A DNA stretch of 64,000 nt from the NCBI GenBank assembly GCA_020161655.1, contig JAIUPC010000009.1:237172-301171 (forward strand), read 5' to 3'. Source of the DNA: Pseudomonadota bacterium. Its GTDB lineage: Bacteria > Pseudomonadota > Alphaproteobacteria > Rhodobacterales > Rhodobacteraceae. Each line of letters starts with the position of its first letter. Position 1 is the first letter of the stretch. The translations under genes and the position numbers were made by a program. The notes beneath the pieces are model-generated. The model was not told the origin of the DNA, searched no databases, and worked only from the letters and a program-made list of their open reading frames with translations. Below are positions 8,451 through 17,309 of this stretch, piece by piece.

Positions 8451-10628
8451 ATGCAGGCAGCGATCCCACTGACGCGCGATCTGGTCCTGATCGGGGGCGG
8501 GCATACCCATGCGCTCGTGCTGCGCATGTGGGGCATGGCGCCCCTGCCGGGGGCACGGCTGACGCTCATCAGCCCGGCGCCGACGGCGGCCTATTCGGGG
8601 ATGCTGCCGGGCCATGTCGCCGGGCATTACCCGCGCGAGGCGCTGGAGATCGACCTTGTGAAGCTTGCCCGTTTTGCCGGGGCGCGGCTGATCCTTGGCC
8701 ATGCCGAGGGGATCGACCGGCAGGCGCAAAGGGTGATCGTGCCGGGGCGGGCGGATGTGGCCTATGACGTGGCCTCCATCGACATCGGCATATCCTCAGG
8801 GATGCCGGACCTGCCGGGTTTTGCCGACCATGCGGTGCCGGCGAAACCGCTCGACGTCTTTGCCGCGCATTGGGCGCGGTTCCTGCGCGAGGTGAGGGCA
8901 GGCAGACGGGCGCCCACCGTCGCGGTGATCGGCGGTGGCGTGGCCGGGGTGGAACTGGCGCTCGCCGCCAAGTACCGGCTGGGCGAGGGAGCGAAGGTTG
9001 CGGTGATCGAGGCGGCGGCGCCCTTGGCGCTTCTCGGCAAGGGCGCGCAACGGGCGCTTTTCGCGCATCTCGATCAGGCGGGCGTCTTGCTTCTGGCGGG
9101 GTTGCCGGCGGTCGGGGTCGATGCGGTCGGGGTGACGCTCGCCGATGGCCGGCAGGTCGCGGCGGATTTCGTCATCGGCGCGGCGGGGACGCGGCCAGCG
9201 CCATGGCTGGCGGAGACGGGGCTGGAGCTTGCAGAGGGCTTCGTCGCCATCGGCGAGACGCTGCAATCGGTGACCGATCCGGCAATCTTTGCCTCCGGCG
9301 ATGTCGCGGCCATGGTCCATGCGTCGCGCCCAAAGGCCGGGGTCTTTGCCGTGCGGCAGGCGCCGGTCCTGCATGAGAACCTGAAGGTGGCGCTGACCGG
9401 GCAGGGCCGGATGCGGCCCTACCATCCGCAGCGCGATTACCTGAAGCTCATCTCCACCGGCCACAGGGCCGCCGTCGCCGACAAATGGGGCCTCAGGCTC
9501 GACGGAGCGGCGCTCTGGCGCTGGAAGGACCGGATCGACCGCGCCTTCATGGCGAAGTTCAGCGACCTGCCGGAGATGGAGAAGCCGAAGCTGCCGGAGG
9601 TGATGGCGGCGGGTGTGCGCGAGACGCTGGGCGAAAAGCCGCTTTGTGCGGGCTGCGGCGCCAAGGTCGGATTCGGCGATCTCGCCTCGGTCCTGGCCGA
9701 TCTGCCACGCGTCGGGCGGCCGGATGTGCTTCTCGGGGCCGGTGACGATGCGGCGGTGCTGGCGGCGGGAAAGGGCTATCAGGTGCTGACCACCGATCAC
9801 CTTCGCGCCTTTACCGAGGACCCCTGGCTCTTGTCGCGCATCACCGCGATCCATGCCTTGGGCGATGTCTGGTCGATGGGTGCCAGACCGCAGGCGGCGC
9901 TGTCGCAGGTGATCCTGCCGCGCATGGCGCCGAAGCTGCAGCGCGAGACCCTGCGCGAGATCATGGCGGCGGCGGCCGAGGTCTTTGCCGCCGAGGGGGC
10001 GGAGATCGTCGGTGGCCACACGACGATGGGGGCGGAGATGACGGTGGGCTTCACCGTGACCGGCCTTGCCGCCAATGCGCCGATCACGCTTTCTGGCGCC
10101 AAGCCCGGCGACTGGCTGATCCTGACGAAGCCCATCGGCACCGGCGTGATCCTTGCGGCGGAAATGCTGCGCGCCGCGCCGGGTGATGTCGTGGCCGCCT
10201 GCCTTCGGTCGATGGCGCGGCCGCAGGGGGCGGCGGCGCGCATCCTTGCGCCCCACGCCCATGCGATGACCGACGTGACCGGCTTCGGCCTTGCCGGGCA
10301 TCTTCTGGAAATGATGACAGCCTCGCGCGCCGCTGCGCATATCGACCTGACCTTCGTGCCGCTTCTGTCGGGGGCCGAGGCGCTGTCGGCCTCCGGCCAC
10401 GGATCGACGATCCTGCCCGCGAACCGGGCGGCGGCGGCGCGGATGTTCTGGACCGAAAGCCCGAGGGCGGAGCTCCTCTTCGATCCGCAGACCTCGGGCG
10501 GGCTGCTGGCGGCGGTTCCGGCTTCTCACGCCCGCGATATCGTCGCCCGGCTCAGGGACGCGGGCGAGGCAGCGGCGATCATCGGCGCGGTGGAAGAGGG
10601 CGAGGCCTTCCTGACGGTGGAGAATTGA
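8451..10628 (+). CDS. selD: FAD-dependent oxidoreductase fused to selenide, water dikinase (SelD)
   Basis: Makes selenophosphate from selenide and ATP, the activated selenium donor. The 725-residue protein is a natural fusion. Residues about 1-370 form a pyridine-nucleotide-disulfide oxidoreductase domain (GGGHTHALVL near the N-terminus, second dinucleotide fold GGGVAGVELAL). Residues about 390-725 are SelD. In CAGCGAK, Cys402 and Lys405 align with the catalytic Cys17 and Lys20 of E. coli SelD; the codon is TGC, so it is cysteine, not selenocysteine. The GAGDDAAV and GGHTT motifs of the ATP-binding site are present. The oxidoreductase half may supply reduced selenium, which is inferred. It is convergent with mnmH, the tRNA 2-selenouridine synthase, giving a clear use for the product. 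An alternative upstream start would add unrelated sequence. Confidence 0.93.
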   Translation: MQAAIPLTRDLVLIGGGHTHALVLRMWGMAPLPGARLTLISPAPTAAYSGMLPGHVAGHYPREALEIDLVKLARFAGARLILGHAEGIDRQAQRVIVPGRADVAYDVASIDIGISSGMPDLPGFADHAVPAKPLDVFAAHWARFLREVRAGRRAPTVAVIGGGVAGVELALAAKYRLGEGAKVAVIEAAAPLALLGKGAQRALFAHLDQAGVLLLAGLPAVGVDAVGVTLADGRQVAADFVIGAAGTRPAPWLAETGLELAEGFVAIGETLQSVTDPAIFASGDVAAMVHASRPKAGVFAVRQAPVLHENLKVALTGQGRMRPYHPQRDYLKLISTGHRAAVADKWGLRLDGAALWRWKDRIDRAFMAKFSDLPEMEKPKLPEVMAAGVRETLGEKPLCAGCGAKVGFGDLASVLADLPRVGRPDVLLGAGDDAAVLAAGKGYQVLTTDHLRAFTEDPWLLSRITAIHALGDVWSMGARPQAALSQVILPRMAPKLQRETLREIMAAAAEVFAAEGAEIVGGHTTMGAEMTVGFTVTGLAANAPITLSGAKPGDWLILTKPIGTGVILAAEMLRAAPGDVVAACLRSMARPQGAAARILAPHAHAMTDVTGFGLAGHLLEMMTASRAAAHIDLTFVPLLSGAEALSASGHGSTILPANRAAAARMFWTESPRAELLFDPQTSGGLLAAVPASHARDIVARLRDAGEAAAIIGAVEEGEAFLTVEN

Positions 10629-10644
10629 GGGGGACCGGGGAATG

Positions 10645-10662
10645 CCGGGCTGAAGCCCGGCC
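10645..10662. terminator. GC-rich palindrome between convergent selD and mnmH
   Basis: GCCGGGC-TGAA-GCCCGGC forms a 7-base-pair hairpin with a four-base loop, between the stops of selD (10628) and mnmH (10662). It has no U tract and so would be a poor classical terminator, but its position suits a bidirectional stop. The sequence, continued by CTACG, resembles dispersed extragenic palindromes common in alphaproteobacteria. Confidence 0.5.
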
Positions 10663-11717
10663 TACGGCGTGAGCGCAGGCAGGGCGGCGGCGATCCGGTC
10701 GGCGAGGGCGGGGAGAGCCTCGGGTGAAAGGTCGTCCGCCGTGACCTCGGCATCGCCGGGGCGGGTGAAGCGGGCGCGGTGCTTTTCGTAGCGCGGATCG
10801 TAATGGCGCTGCATCAGCCCTGCGGCGAGCGCTGCGGTCTGGCCGCTGGCCGCAAGCGCCAGCCAATCGTCGATCACCTCGGCGGCATGAAGGGGCCTCA
10901 GCTTCTCGATCACCTCGGCAAGCCGGAGGGGATCGCCGCCCAGATCGGCATAGGCGCGGGCTAGGTAGGCGGCGCGGGCGCCAAGGCCGGCGCGGATATG
11001 GACGCGGGGTGCCGCACTCATCGCCGCCCAGAGGCCCTTCGGCACCGCAAGCCTGCCGATGCGGGAACTTTCCGCCTCCACCACCAGGGGCCGCGCGGGA
11101 TCAAGTGCCGCAAGCGCCGTGGCGATCCAGCCCTCGAAGGCCTTCTGGCCGGGCTGCCCGCCCGGCATGTGACCGAAAAGCGATCCGCGATGATTGGCGA
11201 GACCTTCAAGGTCAAGAACCTGCACCCCGCGCTGGCCGAGAAGGCCGAGAAGCTCGGTCTTCGCCGTGCCGGTATTGCCGTCAAGGACAATGACCGGAGC
11301 GGCGGGCGGTTTCTCAAGCGCGGCGATGACGAGGCTGCGCCAGGCCTTGTAGCCGCCGGCGACCAGTTCCACCCGCCAGCCGACCTGCGACAGGATCGTC
11401 GCGAAGGAGCCTGAACGCTGTCCGCCGCGCCAGCAATAGACCAGGGCGCGCCAGCCGCCCGGCATCTCGGCCAGCGGTCCTTCGAGGTGGCGTGCGGCAT
11501 TCCGCGCGACAAGGGCGGCACCGACCTTGCGGGCAAGGAAGGGCGACTGCTGCTTGTAGATCGTGCCGACGCGGGCGCGTTCCTCGTCATCCAGGACCGG
11601 CAGGTTGATGGCGCCGGGCAGGTGATCCTCGGCGAATTCAGCCGGAGAACGCACGTCGATGATCGCGTCGAAGCCAAGTTCGGCGTGTTCGGTGGGTGAG
11701 GACAGGGTCAGCGCCAT
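10662..11717 (-). CDS. mnmH: tRNA 2-selenouridine synthase (MnmH/SelU)
   Basis: Replaces sulfur by selenium in 2-thiouridine at the wobble position of certain tRNAs, using selenophosphate from SelD. The 351-residue protein has an N-terminal rhodanese domain with the active-site Cys95 in the motif YCWRGGQRS and a C-terminal P-loop domain with GNTGTAKT at residues 147-154. Length and domain order match the family. The gene faces selD tail to tail; no selA, selB or tRNA-Sec is seen in this window, so the visible selenium pathway is the tRNA-modification branch. Confidence 0.93.
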   Translation of the reverse strand: MALTLSSPTEHAELGFDAIIDVRSPAEFAEDHLPGAINLPVLDDEERARVGTIYKQQSPFLARKVGAALVARNAARHLEGPLAEMPGGWRALVYCWRGGQRSGSFATILSQVGWRVELVAGGYKAWRSLVIAALEKPPAAPVIVLDGNTGTAKTELLGLLGQRGVQVLDLEGLANHRGSLFGHMPGGQPGQKAFEGWIATALAALDPARPLVVEAESSRIGRLAVPKGLWAAMSAAPRVHIRAGLGARAAYLARAYADLGGDPLRLAEVIEKLRPLHAAEVIDDWLALAASGQTAALAAGLMQRHYDPRYEKHRARFTRPGDAEVTADDLSPEALPALADRIAAALPALTP

Positions 11718-11758
11718 GTGCCGTCTTTAGCCTTAGACGGCGCGGGCCGGAAGGGCGG

Positions 11759-12355
11759 TCAGTAGACCATCACCTCGGCGCCCAGTTCGACCCGGTTGTA
11801 AAGGTCGATGACATGCTCGTTGATCATGCGCAAGCAGCCGTTCGACACGGACTTGCCGATCGAGTTCGGCTCGATCGTACCGTGGATGCGGATCGCCGTG
11901 TCGCGCCCGTTCTGGTGCAGGTAGATGGCGCGCGCGCCAAGCGGGTTCTTCGGACCGCCCGGCATCCCGTCCTCGTATTTCTTGTAGGCGGCGGGGTTGC
12001 GCTCGATCATCTCGGGCGTCGGCGTCCAGCTTGGCCATTCTGCTTTCTTGCCGACGACGCAGGCGCCGCGGAACACCAGTTCCGCCTTGCCGACTGCGAC
12101 GCCGTAGCGGATCGCAATGCCCTTGCGGGCGATGAAATAGAGAAAGTACTGAGATGAAATCACGTGAATCGAACCGGGCACGAGGTCGCGGCGGACCTGA
12201 ACGATGGTCGGATAGAGTTCCGGCGCGATGTTGACGCCGGTAATGGGTGCGGCGGGCAGCGTGATGTCCGGTGCCCAGACCGCGAGCGCGGGTGTTGCCG
12301 TCGCGGCGAGGCCGGCGGATGCAAGGCCGTAGGCGAACTGGCGGCGGGTCAGCAT
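11759..12355 (-). CDS. L,D-transpeptidase (YkuD family), exported
   Basis: Peptidoglycan-modifying enzyme acting in the periplasm. From the ATG at 12355 the 198-residue protein begins with a signal sequence that has a twin-arginine look (LTRRQFAYGLASAGLAA) and a processing site near ALA. The catalytic motif is intact: HGT at His158, then SNGCLRM with the nucleophile Cys174. The segment KNPLGARAIYLHQNG is also typical. It could make 3-3 crosslinks or attach a lipoprotein; the sequence does not decide. A longer form starting at 12496 would bury the signal peptide and is not favoured. Its stop lies 41 bases from the mnmH start on the same strand. Confidence 0.88.
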   Translation of the reverse strand: MLTRRQFAYGLASAGLAATATPALAVWAPDITLPAAPITGVNIAPELYPTIVQVRRDLVPGSIHVISSQYFLYFIARKGIAIRYGVAVGKAELVFRGACVVGKKAEWPSWTPTPEMIERNPAAYKKYEDGMPGGPKNPLGARAIYLHQNGRDTAIRIHGTIEPNSIGKSVSNGCLRMINEHVIDLYNRVELGAEVMVY

Positions 12356-12505
12356 GGTCACGACTCCTCTGATCGGCTTTCGACCCCAACGCACGGGGGC
12401 CGGACTGGTGCCAATAAGTTCTACTTTCTCAACAATTCTGGCAGGCAAACGACAGAAACGTGCAGAATCGGGGACAATACCGGCCCATAGACGCATGATG
12501 TGCCG

Positions 12506-15034
12506 CTAGTCGCGGGCGCGCAACACCTGTGCCGGGCGCGCGGACAAAGGTCGCAGCGCGAAGGCCAGCCCGGCGAGGAGCGAGACCCCGCCCCCCCCCG
12601 CGACGATGAGGATGGCGGAGACGGGTTCGAAGCGGAACGCGGCCTCCATCACGAAATACATCACCGCCCAGCCGGCGAGGCCGCCGAAGGCAACGGCGAC
12701 GATCCCCGCCGCGGCCCCCATCAACGCCGAACGCAGGGCGAAGCTTATCAGCATGGTGGCGCGGGTGGCCCCCAGCGTCTTCATCACCGCCGCCTCATAG
12801 ACCCGCGCGCGTTCGCCCGAGGCAGCGGCGCCGATCAGGACGACCAGGCCCGTCAGCAGCGTCACCATCGCCGCGATTGAGGTCGCCCGCGCGATGGCGG
12901 CGAGCGCCTCGCCGACGCGGTCCACCACCTCGCGGATGCGGATGGCGGTGATGTTGGGATAGGCGCTGGCAAGGTCGCGAAGGATCTGCGCCTCGGCTGC
13001 CTCGTCGGCATAGACGGTGGCGATGAAGGAATGCGGCGCCCCTTGCAGGGCGGCGGGGTTCATTGCCATGACGAAGCCGATCCCGGCGGTGGAGAAATCG
13101 ACCTCGCGGAAGGAGGTGATCGTCGCCTCGACATCGCGGCCAAGGACGTTGACGGTCAGCACATCGCCAAGCTTCAACCCAAGCTCATCGGCTTCTTCGC
13201 GGGCAAAGCTGATCTGCGGCGCGCCACTGTAATCCTCGGGCCACCATTCGCCAGCCGTGATCGTGGTATCCGTTGGGGGTTTGGCGGAATAGGTCAGGCC
13301 GCGGTCGCCATGGAGGACCCAGTGCTTGCCCGCGACCTTTTCCGCCTCGACCCCGTTGATCCTCGTCAGCACGCCGCGCAGCATCGGCGCATCCTCCTGC
13401 CGGCTGACGGAGGGATCGCCGGCAAGCCGGGCGCGGAAGCCGTCGATCTGGTCGGGCTGGATGTCGACGAAGAAGTAGGAGGGGGCGACATCGGGCAGGT
13501 CGCGGGCGATGGCGCTGCGGAGGTTCCAGTCGATCTGACCGACGGCGGCAAGGACCGAGAGGCCAAGGCCGAGCGACAGGACCACCGCCGTCGCCTCCTC
13601 CCTCGGACCGCCGATGGCGGCGAGGGCGAGGCGCAGCGCCGGCCGGCCGCGCGCGTTCCGGCCCATGCGGCGGGCAATGCGGCGGAGCGCAAGGGCGGCG
13701 AGCGTGAGAAGAACAAGCGCTCCGGCGATGCCGGCCAGCGTGCCAAGCGCGAGGGGCCGCGAGGCGGCGAGGCCCACGGCAGAGAGGCCAAGCGCAGCGG
13801 CGATCCCCGCCAGCGTCAGGGCGAGCGGCCAGCCCGGCCAGCGCCGCCGTCCCGGCCCGAGATCGCGGAAAAGCGCCGCCGCCCGGACGGCACGGGTCCG
13901 TGCGAGCGGCCAGAGCGCGAAGAGAAGGGCGGTGAGCGTGCCGTAAAGGGCGGCTTCGGCAAGGGCGCGCGGCTCAACCGCAATGCTGACCGGGATCGGC
14001 AGGCGGGCGACGATCAGCGGGGCGGCGAGCATGGGTAGAGCGGCCCCGAGCGCCAGACCTAGGGCGACACCAACGGCGGTCAGCGCGGCGATCTGGAGAA
14101 GGTAGGTCGCGAAGATCACCCGCCCCTCGGCCCCGAGCGCCTTCAGCGCCGCGATGGTTTCGGTCTTGCCGTCAAGGTAGGACCGCACCGCGGCGGCAAT
14201 GCCCACGCCGCCAACCGCAAGGCCCGCAAGCCCGACGAGGACGAGGAACGAGCCCATCCGGTCGACGAAACGCTCCGTCCCCGGCGCGCCATTGCGGCTG
14301 TCCTGCCAGCGCATGCCGTTGTCGCGCATCGCGTCGGTGGCAAGCTTCTCGAACGCGGCGAGATCTGTATCCGGCGGCAGCATCAGGCGGTAGCGCGTGT
14401 CAAAAAGGCTGCCGGGTTCGAGAAGGCCCGAACCGGCCAGATCGGCGCTTTGGACAATGGTGCGGGGCCCAAGGGAAAAGCCGCCGGTGGCGCCGTCCGG
14501 CTCGCGTTCGATCAGCGCGGAAAGATGGAATTCGTTGTTCCCCAGCCGGAAGCTGTCGCCGGGCCTGAGGCCAAGCCGGTCGGACAGAACCGGGTCCATC
14601 ACCGCGCCGGGCAAGCCGTTCTGGGTGGCGAAGGCATCAGCGGGCGGCATGTCCGGGGAAAGCACCAGCCGCCCGGTCAGGGGATAGACGCCGTCAACGG
14701 CCTTGACCTGGGTCAGCGCGCGTTCGGCCGTCGCCCCCTCGCCCTTGACCGCCATCGACCGGAAATCGACGATCTCTGAGACCTCCGCCGCGTGATCCGC
14801 CATGAAGGCGCGCTCCTCCGCCGTCGCAAAGCGGTAGGTAAAGGACATCTGCCCGTCGCCGCCGAGAAGCACCGCCCCCTGTTCGGTCAGCGCCCGGTCG
14901 ATGGCGCCGCGCACCGTCCCGACCGCCGCGATGGCCGCCACGCCGAGGGCGAGGCAAGCTAGGAAGACGGCAAAACCCTTCAGCCCGCCGCGCAATTCGC
15001 GCCGGGCGAAGCGGGCGGCGAGGACAAGGCTCAT
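12506..15034 (-). CDS. ABC transporter permease, FtsX/LolC-like (YbbP-type)
   Basis: Inner-membrane subunit of an ABC system of the MacB/LolCDE superfamily, 842 residues. It has an N-terminal membrane segment (about residues 18-40), a large periplasmic domain, a group of membrane helices around 250-480, a second periplasmic domain and three C-terminal helices: the doubled FtsX arrangement seen in E. coli YbbP. The start overlaps the stop of the ATPase gene (ATGA at 15031-15034), so the two are co-translated. The pair is divergent from a TesA-like esterase, the same neighbourhood as tesA-ybbA-ybbP in E. coli. The substrate is unknown; a lipophilic or envelope compound is likely. Confidence 0.87.
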   Translation of the reverse strand: MSLVLAARFARRELRGGLKGFAVFLACLALGVAAIAAVGTVRGAIDRALTEQGAVLLGGDGQMSFTYRFATAEERAFMADHAAEVSEIVDFRSMAVKGEGATAERALTQVKAVDGVYPLTGRLVLSPDMPPADAFATQNGLPGAVMDPVLSDRLGLRPGDSFRLGNNEFHLSALIEREPDGATGGFSLGPRTIVQSADLAGSGLLEPGSLFDTRYRLMLPPDTDLAAFEKLATDAMRDNGMRWQDSRNGAPGTERFVDRMGSFLVLVGLAGLAVGGVGIAAAVRSYLDGKTETIAALKALGAEGRVIFATYLLQIAALTAVGVALGLALGAALPMLAAPLIVARLPIPVSIAVEPRALAEAALYGTLTALLFALWPLARTRAVRAAALFRDLGPGRRRWPGWPLALTLAGIAAALGLSAVGLAASRPLALGTLAGIAGALVLLTLAALALRRIARRMGRNARGRPALRLALAAIGGPREEATAVVLSLGLGLSVLAAVGQIDWNLRSAIARDLPDVAPSYFFVDIQPDQIDGFRARLAGDPSVSRQEDAPMLRGVLTRINGVEAEKVAGKHWVLHGDRGLTYSAKPPTDTTITAGEWWPEDYSGAPQISFAREEADELGLKLGDVLTVNVLGRDVEATITSFREVDFSTAGIGFVMAMNPAALQGAPHSFIATVYADEAAEAQILRDLASAYPNITAIRIREVVDRVGEALAAIARATSIAAMVTLLTGLVVLIGAAASGERARVYEAAVMKTLGATRATMLISFALRSALMGAAAGIVAVAFGGLAGWAVMYFVMEAAFRFEPVSAILIVAGGGGVSLLAGLAFALRPLSARPAQVLRARD

Positions 15035-15741
15035 TCCGCGACCCCGGCCAGGGCGGGTGCGCGGCGGTCGTCGCTGGCGATGGCGCCGTCCGCCAGCCGC
15101 ACGATCCGGTCGCAGCGCGCCGCAAGTTCCGGCGCATGGGTCACAAGGACCAGCGTAGCGCCATGCCGGTCACGCAGGCCGAAGAGGAGGTCCATGATCG
15201 TCTCGCCGGTGGTGCCGTCGAGATTGCCGGTCGGCTCATCGGCCAGAAAGATCGCCGGTCGCGACACGGCGGCACGGGCCAAGGCCACGCGCTGCTGCTC
15301 GCCGCCCGAAAGCTGCGCCGGGTAATGGTCAAGCCTTGTGCCAAGGCCCATCGCCGCCAGTTCTGCCGCCGCCCGGTCGAAGGCATCGCGCACCCCGGCA
15401 AGTTCCAGCGGCACGGCGACATTTTCCAGCGCGGTCATCGTCGGAATCAGGTGGAAGGACTGGAAGACGATGCCCATATTCGACCTGCGGAAGCGGGCCA
15501 GCGCGTCTTCGTCCATCACGGTCAGATCCTGCCCGAGGGCATGGACCGACCCCGAGGTTGCGCGCTCAAGACCGCCGAGAAGCATGAGGAGTGACGATTT
15601 GCCTGATCCCGACGGCCCGATGAGCCCGACGCTTTCGCCCCGCCCGACCTTGAACGTGACCCCCTTCAGGATCTCCACCGGCCCGGCATTGCCATCAAGC
15701 ACAAGCCCGGCTTCCTTCAGTTCAAGGACGCTTTCCACCAT
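15031..15741 (-). CDS. ABC transporter ATP-binding protein (YbbA/LolD-type)
   Basis: ATPase partner of the FtsX-like permease downstream. The 236-residue protein has Walker A GPSGSGKS, the MacB/LolD-type VFQSFHLIPTMTALENV segment, signature LSGGEQQRVALARA and Walker B IFLADEPTGNLD followed by the H-loop VTHAPE. The ATG at 15741 fits the family length; upstream sequence in frame is not family-like. Its start codon shares the palindrome CATG (15739-15742) with a possible ATG start of the divergent esterase gene. Confidence 0.9.
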   Translation of the reverse strand: MVESVLELKEAGLVLDGNAGPVEILKGVTFKVGRGESVGLIGPSGSGKSSLLMLLGGLERATSGSVHALGQDLTVMDEDALARFRRSNMGIVFQSFHLIPTMTALENVAVPLELAGVRDAFDRAAAELAAMGLGTRLDHYPAQLSGGEQQRVALARAAVSRPAIFLADEPTGNLDGTTGETIMDLLFGLRDRHGATLVLVTHAPELAARCDRIVRLADGAIASDDRRAPALAGVAE

Positions 15742-16438
15742 GCCTCTGCTCCGCCGCCATTCGCTTTTCCGTTCCAATGGATATGGGGCAGGACGGGTCT
15801 TGCGCAACCTCGCGCTGATGATCCTTCTGGCGCTTTCCACTCCGGCGCTTGCTCTGGGAGCCGAAGTGGTGGCACTGGGCGACAGTCTGACGGCGGGATA
15901 TGGCCTCTCGCCCGACGAAGGCTTCGTGCCGCAGCTCCAACGCTGGCTCGACGCGAAAGGCGCCGCCGCAACCATCGTCAACGCCGGGGTTTCCGGCGAT
16001 ACCACGGCCGGCGCGCTGGCCCGGATCGACTGGGCGCTGACCCCCGGTGCCAAGGCGATGATCGTGACGCTGGGCGGCAACGACCTCTTGCGCGGCCTGC
16101 CGCCCGAGGAGGCGCGCGCCAATCTTGATGCGATCCTGACGAAGGTCGATGCGGCGGGCGTGCCCGTGCTTCTGGTGCCGATGGCGGCGCCGGGCAATTA
16201 TGGTCCCGACTACAAGGAAGCCTTCGACGCGATCTACCCCGATCTTGCGAACAAGTATGGCGCGACGCTCGCGCCCCCCTTCCTCGCCCCGATCCTTGCA
16301 GAGCCAGACCGTCAGGCGGCGATGAACACGCTGATGCAGGCCGACGGCATCCACCCCAATGCCAAGGGCGTGGCGCTGGTGGTCGAGGCGCTGGGGCCGG
16401 AGGTCATGTCGCTGATCGCCCGGATCGGCGACGACTGA
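15740..16438 (+). CDS. SGNH/GDSL esterase, TesA-like arylesterase, exported
   Basis: Periplasmic lysophospholipase/arylesterase-like hydrolase. The motifs of the family are present: GDSL (nucleophile Ser49 in the long form), GGNDLLRG (block III) and DGIHPN (Asp-x-x-His dyad). ATG at 15740 gives 232 residues with about 20 residues of basic sequence before the signal peptide. TTG at 15800, preceded by AGGA six bases upstream, gives 212 residues that begin right at the signal peptide (LRNLALMILLALSTPALA). I think TTG 15800 is the better start, since it leaves space for promoters between the two divergent genes. The neighbourhood with ybbA-ybbP-like genes supports a TesA relative. Confidence 0.88.
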   Translation: MPLLRRHSLFRSNGYGAGRVLRNLALMILLALSTPALALGAEVVALGDSLTAGYGLSPDEGFVPQLQRWLDAKGAAATIVNAGVSGDTTAGALARIDWALTPGAKAMIVTLGGNDLLRGLPPEEARANLDAILTKVDAAGVPVLLVPMAAPGNYGPDYKEAFDAIYPDLANKYGATLAPPFLAPILAEPDRQAAMNTLMQADGIHPNAKGVALVVEALGPEVMSLIARIGDD

Positions 16439-16529
16439 CAAGCGCCCCCCGCAACGTGACGTCACCGGCCGCAGGGGCTTGACCCCCGGACCCCGCAGGA
16501 GGACGATCCGCCGCCCAAAGGAGGACGGC

Positions 16530-17255
16530 ATGGAAAGACTGCGGCTCATGTTCCGCCATACCTCGATCATCGGCATCGCGCTGGCGGTTCTTGCCGGTAT
16601 CCTGATCGTGGCGCTGTCGGGCAACCCCTGGCTCTGGGCGCTGGTCCTTGTCGGCATCCCCTTGCAGATGCTGAACGAATACAACCTCCACCGCTTCATC
16701 TTCCACCTGCCGCCGCCGAAACGGCAGTGGCAGTTCGACATCCTCTACCGGGCGCATTACGGCCACCATGATTTCCCGACCAACCGCGCGCTTTTCTTCG
16801 CGCCTGATTTCATCGTCTTCCCCGTTCTCGTCTTCAACTTCACGCTGGTCTGGACCGTGCTGACGCTTCTCGGCGCGCCCTGGGCCCTTGGCGGTACCGC
16901 TGCCATCGTCATGGTCGGCGGTGGGCTGACCTTCCTCGCCTATGAATGGTTCCATTCGACGGCGCATATGCCGGTCGCCAAGACGGCGGTGGAGCGGCAT
17001 GTGACCACGCTCCACAACCAGCACCATTTCCGCGACTTTTCGCGCTGGTTCCATGTCACGGCGGGGGGAGAGATCATCGACCGCGTGATGGGCACGGCCA
17101 TCGACCGCGATGCGCTGAAATCGCAGCAGCGGATCGAATTCATCCGCACCCTCGGGATGCGGCCCGACGATCCGCGCCTCGTCGCCGCGCGCCACCGCTT
17201 TGCCGGGCGCTACGGTCTTGACGCCGAGGAGATCGAGCGCGCCGCCCGCGCCTGA
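16530..17255 (+). CDS. Fatty acid hydroxylase / sterol desaturase superfamily membrane protein
   Basis: Integral-membrane di-iron enzyme of 241 residues. Four predicted membrane helices (about 12-30, 34-50, 90-112, 114-132) and the histidine clusters HRFIFH (54-59), HYGHH (76-80), H near 152-157 and HNQHH are the iron ligands of this superfamily. The start is fixed by a near-perfect ribosome-binding site (AAAGGAGG) eight bases before the ATG. It could hydroxylate the fatty acyl chains of lipids or a carotenoid-like substrate; the sequence does not identify which. It lies on the plus strand after the esterase with a 91-base gap. Confidence 0.83.
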   Translation: MERLRLMFRHTSIIGIALAVLAGILIVALSGNPWLWALVLVGIPLQMLNEYNLHRFIFHLPPPKRQWQFDILYRAHYGHHDFPTNRALFFAPDFIVFPVLVFNFTLVWTVLTLLGAPWALGGTAAIVMVGGGLTFLAYEWFHSTAHMPVAKTAVERHVTTLHNQHHFRDFSRWFHVTAGGEIIDRVMGTAIDRDALKSQQRIEFIRTLGMRPDDPRLVAARHRFAGRYGLDAEEIERAARA

Positions 17256-17309
17256 GGCCATTTGCCCCTCGGGCGCCCACCCTATTTCAGCCCTGAATTA
17301 AAGGAAGAC

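Noticed and set aside
9642-9659. Selenocysteine in SelD
   Set aside because: The catalytic position is encoded by TGC (cysteine), and no in-frame TGA is present.
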